Source of the DNA: Chloroflexota bacterium
GTDB taxonomy: Bacteria; Chloroflexota; Dehalococcoidia; Lucifugimonadales; Lucifugimonadaceae
Reading direction: 5' to 3'
Length of the DNA stretch: 14,730 nt
Assembly (NCBI GenBank): GCA_030831265.1
Contig: JAURLM010000164.1
Span: 1-14,730 of the forward strand
The notes below the pieces were generated by a model. That model saw only the letters and a program-made list of their open reading frames with translations. It was not told the origin of the DNA and made no database searches. Shown piece by piece: positions 1 to 7,501 of this stretch; position 1 is the stretch's first letter, and each line of letters opens with the position of its first letter. The position numbers were made by a program, and so were the translations under genes.

Positions 1-26
1 GGCCCTGTGGCGTTAACCACAGGGCC
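1..26 (-). terminator. Hairpin at the end of the ABC permease operon
   Basis: A perfect 10-bp inverted repeat (GGCCCTGTGG / CCACAGGGCC) with a 6-base loop lies 28 bases beyond the stop codon of the DppC-type permease. This suits an intrinsic terminator for the minus-strand ABC operon. The tract that would follow the stem on the minus strand lies outside the window, so the U-run cannot be checked. The element could instead stabilise the mRNA 3' end or act for an unseen plus-strand gene. Confidence 0.6.
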
Positions 27-54
27 GCTTTCATACGCTAATTAGAGCACCGAG

Positions 55-1056
55 CTAGTCGACCTGTCGCAGCCTCGGATCAAGTCGGTCTCGCAACCAG
101 TCACCAAGGAAGTTCAGCGCAATAACTGTCAGGAAAATTGCGCCGCCGGGCACCAGCACTTCATGGGGAGCGTTTGACAGATAGTCTCTGCCCTGGTTCG
201 TCATAACACCCCACGCAGGGATCGGAGGCTGAATGCCAGCACCCACGAATGACAGAACCGACTCCGAAAGGATAAGACCACTCGTGTTGAGCGTTGCTAC
301 AACAATGGCAGTGTTCAACACACCCGGGAACAAATGCCGGAACATGATCCGGAAGTCACTTGCCCCGTTAATACGTGCTGAAGCAACGTAGTCCATCTCA
401 CGCAGAATCAGGATCTGCGCTCTAATGACACGCACGAATCCTGCCCATGCAATAAGCGCTAGCACGAAGAACAAGACGGTGATACTTCTCCCGAAGATCA
501 GTGTCACCACAAGCGCCACCATCAAGAACGGTAACGCGTTCCATATATCAACAAACCGCGTTACCAACTCGTCAAGTATCCCGCCGTAATAGCCAGCGGC
601 AATTCCCAAGCTCATACCGAGGATCATGCCAGAGCCAAGTGAGATGGCCACAACCTGAACCGAGATACGGGCTCCGTGCAACACACGGGTAAACATGTCA
701 CGGCCTACGTGGTCAGAACCCAACAGGTGGAACGCATCCGGCCACATGCTGTGAGGCCAAGTGTTCTTCTGGAAGTCAGGCCTAACCAGCTCCCCTGTCT
801 CCCGGTCTACGTCCATAGCGCCAGTCGTAAAGGTCGGAAGATGTCGATCTTTGATGTTACCGATGTCACGGTCGTACGGAGAAAACCATGGACCAAACAC
901 CGCTCCCATCACCAACCAGAACAGAATGAACAGCGGAAGAACCGGGTAGCGACGAATCAAGTACCAGAGATAACCAACTATCCCTGAAACCCCGTTACGT
1001 CGACGGGTAACCGGTCGAACCATCTCGGTCTGCGTCACTTCTTGCGCGGTTGCCAT
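55..1056 (-). CDS. ABC transporter permease, DppC/OppC type
   Basis: This is an inner-membrane permease subunit of a peptide/nickel-family ABC importer and would pair with the DppB-type subunit encoded just upstream. The 333-residue protein has a cytoplasmic N-terminus and a first membrane segment near residues 37-58. An extracytoplasmic loop follows, then the family motif LLGSDHVGRDMFTRVLHGAR (111-130), and then about five more membrane segments. The EAA-type loop that contacts the ATPase is at about 225-245 (ARINGASDFRIMFRHLFPG). The C-terminus LGDWLRDRLDPRLR is typical of DppC/OppC. The start follows the DppB stop by 14 bases, and a GAGAGGG ribosome site lies in that gap, so the two permeases are probably translationally coupled. 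The substrate cannot be read from the sequence; this family also carries non-peptide solutes. The family call is firm. Confidence 0.95.
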   Translation of the reverse strand: MATAQEVTQTEMVRPVTRRRNGVSGIVGYLWYLIRRYPVLPLFILFWLVMGAVFGPWFSPYDRDIGNIKDRHLPTFTTGAMDVDRETGELVRPDFQKNTWPHSMWPDAFHLLGSDHVGRDMFTRVLHGARISVQVVAISLGSGMILGMSLGIAAGYYGGILDELVTRFVDIWNALPFLMVALVVTLIFGRSITVLFFVLALIAWAGFVRVIRAQILILREMDYVASARINGASDFRIMFRHLFPGVLNTAIVVATLNTSGLILSESVLSFVGAGIQPPIPAWGVMTNQGRDYLSNAPHEVLVPGGAIFLTVIALNFLGDWLRDRLDPRLRQVD

Positions 1057-1070
1057 TAAGAAACCCTCTC

Positions 1071-2030
1071 CTAACTCAACCGCACGCGCGGGTCAATAAC
1101 CGTGTAAGCGATGTCCGCTAGCGTAGCAAACACCAGGAAGATGATGATGAAGATAAAGACTGTTCCCAATAACAACGGAAAGTCATTGTCATTCACCGCC
1201 CTGAACAAAGCATCGTAACCAATGCCGGGCCATGCAAATACGATCTCCACCACCAGTGCACCGTTCAGCCAGTTCGCAAAGATCAACAGCGCCGACGTGA
1301 TAGGGGCGATCAAAGCATTACGCAATGCGTGTTTGAAGATCACCGTGTTCCAGCCAACGCCTTTGGCCCGTGCCAGCCGAACGTACTCTGAATCAAGCAC
1401 TTCCAACATGGCTGAACGCGTGAGACGCATCAGTCCAGCTGCAGCACCCCAGCCGAGCGCAACACACGGCAGGATGTACTCCTTGAAGTCGAAATCAGGT
1501 GATCGCCCTCCGGAAGGCAATGACAGGAAACTCAATGGCGTGTTTCCGATCCAAACGGAGAAAATCCAGATCAGCACAAGACCTGTCACAAACGGCGGTG
1601 CCCCCTGTCCAATAATGGCGGCACCACGCGCTATATAGTCCCACGCGGAACCTCGTTTAACGGCAGCGATAACACCAGTTGGAATTCCAAGGGCAATAGC
1701 AAACACCCACCCACCTACCGCAAGCTGCACGGTAGCGCCAATCTTGCCTGCAATCAGGTCGGTAACAGGACGATCACGAGCCAGGGAGACACCCAAGTCA
1801 CCCCGAACCACCTTGCTAATCCACTTGATGTACTGGATAGGCACAGGATCGTTAAAACCTAGCCGCTCCCCCAGCCGATCCCATTGTTCCTGCGTGATGC
1901 CATATCCGCTGTCAGGCACGAACAACTCTCGTGGATCGTTATGAAACTGCACGAGTACGAAGATCGCAATCGTCGCTCCGAGGATCGAAATAAGAGATGA
2001 GAGGAATCTGCTTATAAGAAACTTAGCCAT
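1071..2030 (-). CDS. ABC transporter permease, DppB/OppB type
   Basis: This is the first permease subunit of the same importer. The 319-residue protein has an N-terminal membrane segment (about 8-28) and an extracytoplasmic region carrying the family motif GDLGVSL (77-83). Several membrane helices follow from about residue 100. The EAA loop is at about 219-240 (ARAKGVGWNTVIFKHALRNA), FAWPGIG is at 265-271, and the C-terminus VIDPRVRLS is typical of DppB. Length and motif order match the family. It lies 234 bases downstream of the binding-protein gene, an unusually wide gap within one operon that holds two hairpins, so its expression may be set below that of the binding protein. The ribosome site is weak (AGGA about 12 bases upstream), which also fits lower expression. 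Confidence 0.95.
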   Translation of the reverse strand: MAKFLISRFLSSLISILGATIAIFVLVQFHNDPRELFVPDSGYGITQEQWDRLGERLGFNDPVPIQYIKWISKVVRGDLGVSLARDRPVTDLIAGKIGATVQLAVGGWVFAIALGIPTGVIAAVKRGSAWDYIARGAAIIGQGAPPFVTGLVLIWIFSVWIGNTPLSFLSLPSGGRSPDFDFKEYILPCVALGWGAAAGLMRLTRSAMLEVLDSEYVRLARAKGVGWNTVIFKHALRNALIAPITSALLIFANWLNGALVVEIVFAWPGIGYDALFRAVNDNDFPLLLGTVFIFIIIFLVFATLADIAYTVIDPRVRLS

Positions 2031-2197
2031 TCCAGATTTGTTTCCTGACTGCCCTGTTTAGTTCGCCCAACCCAGATGATTGCGAGTGATCTATCGTGTT
2101 CACTCTGAAAGATATATATAAGGCATCCAAAAGGCGGCGAAGACCCGGGTCCATGTACAGACGGCGGAGCAGGATGTCCGCCAATTAATTCGTTGTT

Positions 2198-2250
2198 GGG
2201 CGGGGACTGTTTCCAGTCCCCGCCCATTCAATCAACTTTTACTCAGTTGA
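2198..2250 (-). promoter_or_regulatory. Tandem hairpins between binding-protein and permease genes
   Basis: Two inverted repeats stand in series just after the binding-protein stop codon. Read on the minus strand, the first (2250-2232) has 6-bp arms TCAACT / AGTTGA around a 7-base loop. The second (2225-2198) has perfect 11-bp arms GGGCGGGGACT / AGTCCCCGCCC around a 6-base loop. No U-run follows the GC-rich stem on the minus strand, so it is a poor full terminator. It better fits a partial attenuator or a 3' stabilising stem that keeps binding-protein mRNA in excess over permease mRNA, as known for stems between binding-protein and permease genes in other operons. The role is inferred; the repeats are plain in the sequence. 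Confidence 0.6.
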
Positions 2251-2264
2251 CCGTTCAAGAACCT

Positions 2265-4301
2265 TTAGTTCAGAACAATGAACTCCGGGTTACCTGACAC
2301 GTTCGAGTAGTGCTGCTGACGGCCGTTCCAGGACTTGACCTTGCTGTTTACAGCAATGCCCTTCGGTACCTGGAAGACACCAGCGTACTGGACCCAGAAC
2401 ATGCTGTAGTCAACCCAGTCAAGGTGCATCTGTGTGCGCACCTGAGGGTCGCGTTCAGCAAACATCTGGAAGAGCCAGCGAGCTCCAGCAGGAGACTCGA
2501 AGCCTACGCCCCAGCCTGGGCGGCTGGAAGACGTGTCAACGAGAGGCAGCGGCCAGTCCACCGGGTAAACGTTGGAGTGGACGTCACCATTCTTCAGAAC
2601 CGGGAGGTACTGAATCCTCTGGCGCATGCGTGGGCTGATAACACCACCGTAGTCCTCAACCAGACCTTCGATCTCGATACCGAGACGTGCCCAGTCAGAC
2701 ATGATGGCGTCTGCAACCTCAAGACCAACAGGTCCAGCCTCAGCGGCGTAGGCCTGCAGGGTCAGAGGGCCAAAGTCAGCCTTACGGGTTGCAGCAGGGA
2801 ATCCGGCTGCGGTCAACAGGGCGTCTGCTGCGTCAAGGTCAGCGTCATCGATTTCCCACGGTACTGACTGTGCAGTGCCGGAAGCGTCGATGCGGTTACC
2901 GTCAACGTCCCATACGCCTGTCTCGCGGCTTGCGTCCCAGCCCGGGTATTCCGGCCCCATGTACTCGGAGTAGATGGGAGTGCCGATACCGTTAAGCAGG
3001 GAGTCGTTGATACCGCCACGGTCAATTGCCGTCGACAGTGCCAGGCGGACCAGGCGAGCCTGTTCCATGTCAGTCATGCCAGCCGGGTTGTTCGTGTCGG
3101 TGTACTTCACGTTAGCCGGGTGGCTGTCCTGCCAGGGGTCACCGAGCCACGGGTAGTCCTCCGCGTAAACAGCGGAGTCCCATGGGTTCAGAGGCTCACC
3201 CGTGCGGGCGTGGAACTCTTCCCAGAGGTTTCCTGCGAAGATGATGGACTGACCAACGAAACCACCAGGCATCGTCTCGAGGAAGCGGAAGTTCGTTCCG
3301 TCAACGAGGTCCGGCAGCAACTTGTAGTCGATGGTAGCCATGTCAACTGAGCCGTTGCGCATCATTGCGATCTGCGTCTGGGCTTCAGGGATCTGGATAC
3401 CGGTGATCTCAGCTACGTCAGCGACCTTGCGCCAGTGGGAATCCACAGCGTGGACGGTGCAACGGTCACCAGGCGTGCATTCACCCTGCACGTAAGGACC
3501 GGTGCCGACGTGGTGGGCACGTGCCCATTCAGTTCCGTACTCGTCAGCTGTGGTCACCTTGTGAGGACCACGAGCAGCCGAGAGACAACCGAACTGAGAG
3601 ATCGGCAGGCAGTAGAAGACCGGCGATACAAGGCCGACCTCAAACGTGTACTGGTCTACAAGCACGGCCTCCAGGAAGATACCTGCCAGGTCACCCGCGT
3701 CTCCGTAGGTGGAGTCAGGGTTCGTGGTGGCGTTCGACCTGTTGAACCATTCGACCGCTTCTGCTGCATCCATGATGCCGAAGTCACGGTCTTCGAACCC
3801 GCGAGGAGCCTGGAATGGGATTCCGGGCTTCAGCGTGAAGGTAACCTTCGTGCCGGCGGGGTCAATGCTGTAGCTGTCGATCAGCTCAGGCGTCATCGCG
3901 TCACCGTTCTCGTAGACGAAGAAGTTTTCTTCAACGCCACCGATCTGGTTTGTCGCGCTGGTGCGGTACGGGCCAACGTAGCCGATGCCGTATACGGCCT
4001 CAAGCGTCGAGAAAGCCCATGTCAATGAACCACTAGGCCCATCGGTTCCGCCCGTTGGTGCCTTTGTTGCCGTAGCAGCCGCCTGTGTGGCGTTTGCTAC
4101 CGGCGTTGCAGGTGCCTGCGTTGGCTGGCCTGCGCCAGTCGTCGCAGTCGGCTGCGGTGCAGTGGTAGGTTGCGTCGTAACAGGTGCCGTCGTCGCCGTC
4201 GGCTCCGCATCACTTCCGCAGGCTACCGCTGCGACTATCACCAGGGAGCCCAATGCAAGCATTGAGACGCCAAGGCGTTTCCTAAACCAATTAAAACTCA
4301 T
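2265..4301 (-). CDS. ABC transporter solute-binding lipoprotein, family 5 (peptide/nickel type)
   Basis: This is the extracytoplasmic receptor of the ABC importer, tethered as a lipoprotein. From the chosen start it has 678 residues. A basic N-terminus (FRKRL) and hydrophobic segment (about 11-27) lead to the lipobox AAVAC with Cys28. A Thr/Pro/Ala-rich low-complexity linker follows to about residue 90, then the family 5 binding domain. The family motif GTGPY is at 266-270. Cysteines at about 231, 239, 275 and 281 might form disulfides. It is longer than the roughly 500-600 residues usual for the family, partly because of the linker. A start nine codons further upstream (4328) is possible, but the one chosen has a strong GGAGGG site four bases before the ATG and puts the signal peptide at the very N-terminus. 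The ligand is unknown. Confidence 0.93.
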   Translation of the reverse strand: MSFNWFRKRLGVSMLALGSLVIVAAVACGSDAEPTATTAPVTTQPTTAPQPTATTGAGQPTQAPATPVANATQAAATATKAPTGGTDGPSGSLTWAFSTLEAVYGIGYVGPYRTSATNQIGGVEENFFVYENGDAMTPELIDSYSIDPAGTKVTFTLKPGIPFQAPRGFEDRDFGIMDAAEAVEWFNRSNATTNPDSTYGDAGDLAGIFLEAVLVDQYTFEVGLVSPVFYCLPISQFGCLSAARGPHKVTTADEYGTEWARAHHVGTGPYVQGECTPGDRCTVHAVDSHWRKVADVAEITGIQIPEAQTQIAMMRNGSVDMATIDYKLLPDLVDGTNFRFLETMPGGFVGQSIIFAGNLWEEFHARTGEPLNPWDSAVYAEDYPWLGDPWQDSHPANVKYTDTNNPAGMTDMEQARLVRLALSTAIDRGGINDSLLNGIGTPIYSEYMGPEYPGWDASRETGVWDVDGNRIDASGTAQSVPWEIDDADLDAADALLTAAGFPAATRKADFGPLTLQAYAAEAGPVGLEVADAIMSDWARLGIEIEGLVEDYGGVISPRMRQRIQYLPVLKNGDVHSNVYPVDWPLPLVDTSSSRPGWGVGFESPAGARWLFQMFAERDPQVRTQMHLDWVDYSMFWVQYAGVFQVPKGIAVNSKVKSWNGRQQHYSNVSGNPEFIVLN

Positions 4302-4305
4302 AGAA

Positions 4306-4311
4306 CCCTCC
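4306..4311 (-). promoter_or_regulatory. Ribosome binding site of the binding-protein gene
   Basis: GGAGGG on the minus strand lies four bases before the ATG at 4301. It is the strongest Shine-Dalgarno match in the window. It decides in favour of this start over the in-frame ATG 27 bases further upstream. Confidence 0.75.
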
Positions 4312-4504
4312 AGATACCAGGTGTTCAAACCTTAGGCCCCAACCGCCATAGGTCCGCACCCGGGGCCAAGCCGTCAACCATCTGCTGCCCGCGCTTCGAA
4401 GATCCGGGACTACAGCCATGCAGATGTCTGTCATTGCTGCCATGCATGTCCCTTAACGAAACGCGGTCACCATGCCAGACAGAATCCGGCAAGATTGGTG
4501 CGAG

Positions 4505-4533
4505 ACGCTACCACCCTAGCCACACCATGTCAA
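4505..4533 (-). promoter_or_regulatory. Possible promoter for the ABC operon
   Basis: A perfect TTGACA -35 hexamer on the minus strand is followed, after 17 bases, by TAGCGT, which keeps only three of six -10 consensus bases. It would give a leader of about 200 bases before the binding-protein gene. The -35 match is good and the -10 is weak, so this is tentative. Confidence 0.25.
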
Positions 4534-4656
4534 CGCTCATAAACATCCTTCATTCAGTTAATTTGGGCTTGCCCGGCTCAACTTCAGGGATGTTTGAGTG
4601 TTCCAATCACAGGTGACAGTGAACTATCAGACTGCGACACATGGTCGTAACGAGGT

Positions 4657-4706
4657 TTCACAGAGTCCGGCCACGGTTGCCCAACCACGTTTTGTGGCTT
4701 TGTGAA
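4657..4706. repeat. 50-base imperfect palindrome
   Basis: Nested arms can be traced by eye. The outer pair is TTCACA (4657-4662) with TGTGAA (4701-4706). The middle pair is GCCAC (4670-4674) with GTGGC (4694-4698). The inner pair is GGTTG (4675-4679) with CAACC (4682-4686). This gives 16 base pairs with internal bulges. An alternative pairing, GAGTC (4663-4667) with GACTC (4710-4714), crosses the outer arm. It could be a regulator site or a folded leader RNA. No T-run follows on either strand, so it is not a clear terminator. Confidence 0.4.
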
Positions 4707-4810
4707 CCAGACTCTACGGCAGGTATGCCTTGCGTTCTCCTATACGGCATTTCAGGAGCGCAGGATTCGTCAGTAGTTATCAGTTGATGGCAATAACGAG
4801 GCCATTCAGG

Positions 4811-4839
4811 TTGGCCTTATGCCTGTGAAGGGTCATAAT
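4811..4839 (+). promoter_or_regulatory. Probable promoter of the enolase-1 operon
   Basis: TTGGCC (four of six -35 bases) is followed after exactly 17 bases by CATAAT (five of six -10 bases). Transcription would begin near 4846, leaving a leader of about 37 bases before the ATG at 4883. That leader has no clear Shine-Dalgarno site. The spacing and the -10 make this the best promoter candidate in the window. Confidence 0.5.
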
Positions 4840-4882
4840 CTGGTTCTCTAACAATAAAAATCCTGAAAGTTCAGATCTCGCC

Positions 4883-6073
4883 ATGCCGTACGCCACTGAT
4901 TTCTCCATCACCAGGCTGGACTCCATCCATCTAGCGTTTAAGAACAGCTCTTCCTACTGGGAGGGCTATCGAGCAGATGAAGGAGACAGGCTGACTGACC
5001 GCTTTGAGTTCAAGAAGGGTTGGCAGACTGTTTATGCCCGTTACGTGGAGTCTCCACTCATCAAGGTTACTCTTGCAGATGGCACTGTCGGCTGGGGTGA
5101 GGCGAACTGCGGCATTGGACCAGAGGTACTGTGCGCTATTGTCAATAACGTGATGGCGCAGATGGTGATCGGCCAGGAATTCGGTGATCCGGCTGCTCTC
5201 TGGGACTTTCTCTACGATTCGCAGCGCGGTCGCGGGTATTCATCCGGGTACTGGCTCGACGCGCTGGCAGCACTGGACATTGCCGTGTGGGATGCACTTG
5301 GGCGGCGTGAAGGCGTGCCAGTTGCGGCTATGGTTTCCGATAACCCGCGTAAAGAGATTCCTGCGTACCTGTCTGGCGTCCGCCGCAGCACTCTGCAGGA
5401 GCGCATCGAGCACCTGAAAAAATGGATGGACACGGGGCTTAGAGGCGCCAAGATTTTCCTGACCGGGGACTGGGAAGCAGGAACTCGGGAATTGGATGGT
5501 TTGCAGGCGGGTGCGCCGGAGCTTGAGCAATGGATGGTGGACACGCTGTGGATGTGCGATGAGGCTGGAGCCGCTATTTCCAAGAAGGAATACGGGGCAC
5601 GCGGCGTCAGGTTCTTCGAGTGCCCGCTACAGCCAGAGGACCTGACTGGACACCAGCGGCTGGCGTCGCTTCCGGGTGCGCCTATCGCGCTTGGAGAACA
5701 CTTTCGCACGCGCTACCAGCTGGAGCCATGGCTGGCAAAGCCGCAACCGTTGCATGTCTACCAGCCGGACATTGGAAGGACTGGCATTTCCGATTTCATC
5801 AAGCAACAGGACATGGCGACCGCGGCAGGAATCCCGACAACACCGCACATGGGCACGGGTGTTTCCATCTTCCAGGCCGCCACTCTCCAGTGCGCTGCGC
5901 TTGCATCACCAGCATATTTGCAGGAGTTCCAGGGCGGACTTTCTGACAAACTGGGTGACGCGTCCGACACCGCATGGCGATACGAGGCAGGAGCGTTCAC
6001 GCTTCCTGACCGTCCCGGCATTGGGGCTGACATTGATGAAGACGCCATAGAGCCGTTCATCGTCCGCAGGTAG
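4883..6073 (+). CDS. Mandelate racemase/muconate lactonizing family protein 1 (probable acid-sugar dehydratase)
   Basis: This is an enolase-superfamily enzyme, probably a cytoplasmic Mg-dependent dehydratase or racemase acting on a carboxylate such as a sugar acid. The 396 residues comprise an N-terminal capping domain (to about 140, with VGWGEA and LDIAVWD) and a C-terminal barrel. Metal ligands appear to be Asp220 (MVDTLW), Glu246 (FFECPL) and Glu272 (LGEHF). A His-Asp dyad is formed by Asp296 (QPDIGRTG) and His322 (TPHMGTG). Two points are odd: the second-strand KxK motif reads Lys190-Ile-Phe192, and the usual Asn two residues after the first Asp ligand is Leu. As I recall it, rhamnonate dehydratases also have a DxW-like ligand strand and GEH, so that subgroup is a candidate, but the substrate is not determined. 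It heads a four-gene plus-strand run. The start fits the family N-terminus despite a weak ribosome site. Confidence 0.9.
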   Translation: MPYATDFSITRLDSIHLAFKNSSSYWEGYRADEGDRLTDRFEFKKGWQTVYARYVESPLIKVTLADGTVGWGEANCGIGPEVLCAIVNNVMAQMVIGQEFGDPAALWDFLYDSQRGRGYSSGYWLDALAALDIAVWDALGRREGVPVAAMVSDNPRKEIPAYLSGVRRSTLQERIEHLKKWMDTGLRGAKIFLTGDWEAGTRELDGLQAGAPELEQWMVDTLWMCDEAGAAISKKEYGARGVRFFECPLQPEDLTGHQRLASLPGAPIALGEHFRTRYQLEPWLAKPQPLHVYQPDIGRTGISDFIKQQDMATAAGIPTTPHMGTGVSIFQAATLQCAALASPAYLQEFQGGLSDKLGDASDTAWRYEAGAFTLPDRPGIGADIDEDAIEPFIVRR

Positions 6074-6111
6074 CAAAAGAAACAGTTCCAATATGAATTT
6101 CGCTGCGCCAC

Positions 6112-7428
6112 ATGGCGCCTGATAACGGTCGGCGAACAACCGGCGCAAACACATCTTCGGAAAACACTGCCGCTGACAGACCTGACCAGCGGCATGCACG
6201 ACCGATAGTCGCTCCTCGGCGTTCCGGGTTGTCCTCTGCGAAGGACATCCTGAAGATGCGTGATTTCCAGTTCCTGCTGCTTGGCAATGCGATGATGTTC
6301 GCCGGTTTCCAGGTGCGGAACATGGGTCAGGCATGGCTGGTGCTTGAGTTGACGGACTCATCGCTGTGGGTCGGCATCGTTAACGCAATGCCTGGAATCG
6401 CCATCATCTCCGTTTCGCTTTTGGGAGGTGCAATCTCGGATAGGGCTGAGCGCTGGAAGATCCAGGTCGTGACGAGATTTGTCATCGCATCCATGGCGTT
6501 CGTGACCGCGTTCCTTGTCACCTCAGGCGTGATACAGGCGTGGCAGTTAATACCGATTGGCCTGATAACCGGGTCAATGTTCGCTTTCCACAACCCATCA
6601 AGCCAGGCATTTGCCATGGACATCGTGGGACGGGAACGGTTGATGAACGCCGTGTCCCTGAATACGACACTATCTCAAACAGCAACTGTCGCCGGTCCGA
6701 TGCTCGGTGGATATCTATTGGCGACCGGGCTTGATTCCGCGTTCTACCTGCTGGGCGTCCTCTACGGGACCGGCTTTATCGCCATGTTTTTCATGAAGAC
6801 ACGCAGTGCACCGTCCACTCGTCCACGCAGAAGCATTCTGCAAGAGATTGGTGAGGGTGTTCGTTATGCCGCAAGAAATAACGTGATCAAATGGCTCCTG
6901 TTCATGTCTACAGGCGGCCTGTTCACCGGCATCTTCCAGGCTGTAACTCCCCTTTACGCTCGAAACATTCTCGACGTCGGAGAAATCGGGTATGGCACGA
7001 TGGTCACCGTGCAGGGAATCGGGACGCTCGTAGGTTCGTTCGCCCTGGTGCTGCACGGGGATGTGAAACACAAGGCGGCTCTCATCTTTGGAGCCATGCT
7101 TCTGCTCAACACTGCGATGATCATGTTTTCGTTCTCGAGTACGTACGCTATATCGCTCTCAATGCTCTTCCTCATGGGAATGGGTTTCGGCGTGTGGTTC
7201 ATAACTGCCCCCACTCTCATACAGACACGAACCGACGAACACATGCGCGGCCGGGTGATGAGCATCTTCTTCATGATCGCCCTGATATTCCAGCTTGGAT
7301 GGATACTTGGCGGCGTGCTGGATACCTTGATCGGCACGCAGGGGGCGACGCTGGTTGCGGCCATAGGATCAATGACAATCGTACTCATATCTTTCGCTTC
7401 ATCCCGTGAATTGCGACACCTGACGTAA
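6112..7428 (+). CDS. MFS transporter 1 (MFS_3/EntS-like)
   Basis: This is a 12-helix major facilitator superfamily transporter of the type that includes EntS-like and macrolide-efflux-like exporters. Visible marks are QAWLVLELTDSSLWVGI in the first helices, motif A between helices 2 and 3 (GGAISDRAERWK, Asp110-Arg111), and MRGRVMS near the last helices with a following LGWILGG. It has 438 residues. The first 48 are hydrophilic and unconserved in appearance. An in-frame ATG at 6256, preceded by AAGGA ten bases upstream, would give a 390-residue protein with a typical family N-terminus, so the start is uncertain. It follows enolase 1 by 38 bases and is clearly paralogous to the MFS protein two genes on. 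Members of this family mostly export, but substrate and direction cannot be read here. Confidence 0.88.
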   Translation: MAPDNGRRTTGANTSSENTAADRPDQRHARPIVAPRRSGLSSAKDILKMRDFQFLLLGNAMMFAGFQVRNMGQAWLVLELTDSSLWVGIVNAMPGIAIISVSLLGGAISDRAERWKIQVVTRFVIASMAFVTAFLVTSGVIQAWQLIPIGLITGSMFAFHNPSSQAFAMDIVGRERLMNAVSLNTTLSQTATVAGPMLGGYLLATGLDSAFYLLGVLYGTGFIAMFFMKTRSAPSTRPRRSILQEIGEGVRYAARNNVIKWLLFMSTGGLFTGIFQAVTPLYARNILDVGEIGYGTMVTVQGIGTLVGSFALVLHGDVKHKAALIFGAMLLLNTAMIMFSFSSTYAISLSMLFLMGMGFGVWFITAPTLIQTRTDEHMRGRVMSIFFMIALIFQLGWILGGVLDTLIGTQGATLVAAIGSMTIVLISFASSRELRHLT

Positions 7429-7501
7429 TGTTTGTTTAGCGTCGGCCGGTAACAGGACAGGCCGGGCGGGGCACACAGAAGCATCACAACGGAATTGCGC
7501 C

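Larger units (their letters stand above)
4302..4882. other. Divergent intergenic region, 581 bp
   Basis: This stretch separates the minus-strand ABC operon from the plus-strand enolase-1 operon. I find no convincing coding sequence, tRNA or known riboswitch in it. It holds a good plus-strand promoter candidate near the right end, a weaker minus-strand promoter candidate, a 50-base imperfect palindrome in the middle, and a small GTTAT / ATAAC repeat at 4776-4797 just upstream of the plus promoter. The length leaves room for more than one regulator site or for a small RNA, but nothing marks one clearly. Confidence 0.6.

Noticed and set aside
2012..2227. Minus-strand open frame of 71 codons in the ABC operon gap
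   Set aside because: It runs through the GC-rich hairpin and into the permease gene in another frame, and has no recognisable domain.
2310..2867. Plus-strand open frame of 185 codons
   Set aside because: It lies wholly antisense to the binding-protein gene, shows no recognisable domain, and has the composition of a shadow frame.
3435..4028. Plus-strand open frame of 197 codons
   Set aside because: It is antisense to the binding-protein gene and has no family motifs; the minus-strand frame is firmly identified.
4434..4616. Plus-strand open frame of 60 codons in the divergent region
   Set aside because: No ribosome site and no recognisable domain; it overlaps the minus-strand promoter candidate.
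7443..7469. Short CGGCC / GGCCG repeat between MFS 1 and the HAD gene
   Set aside because: Only five pairs with a 12-base loop and no T-run; too weak to call a terminator.
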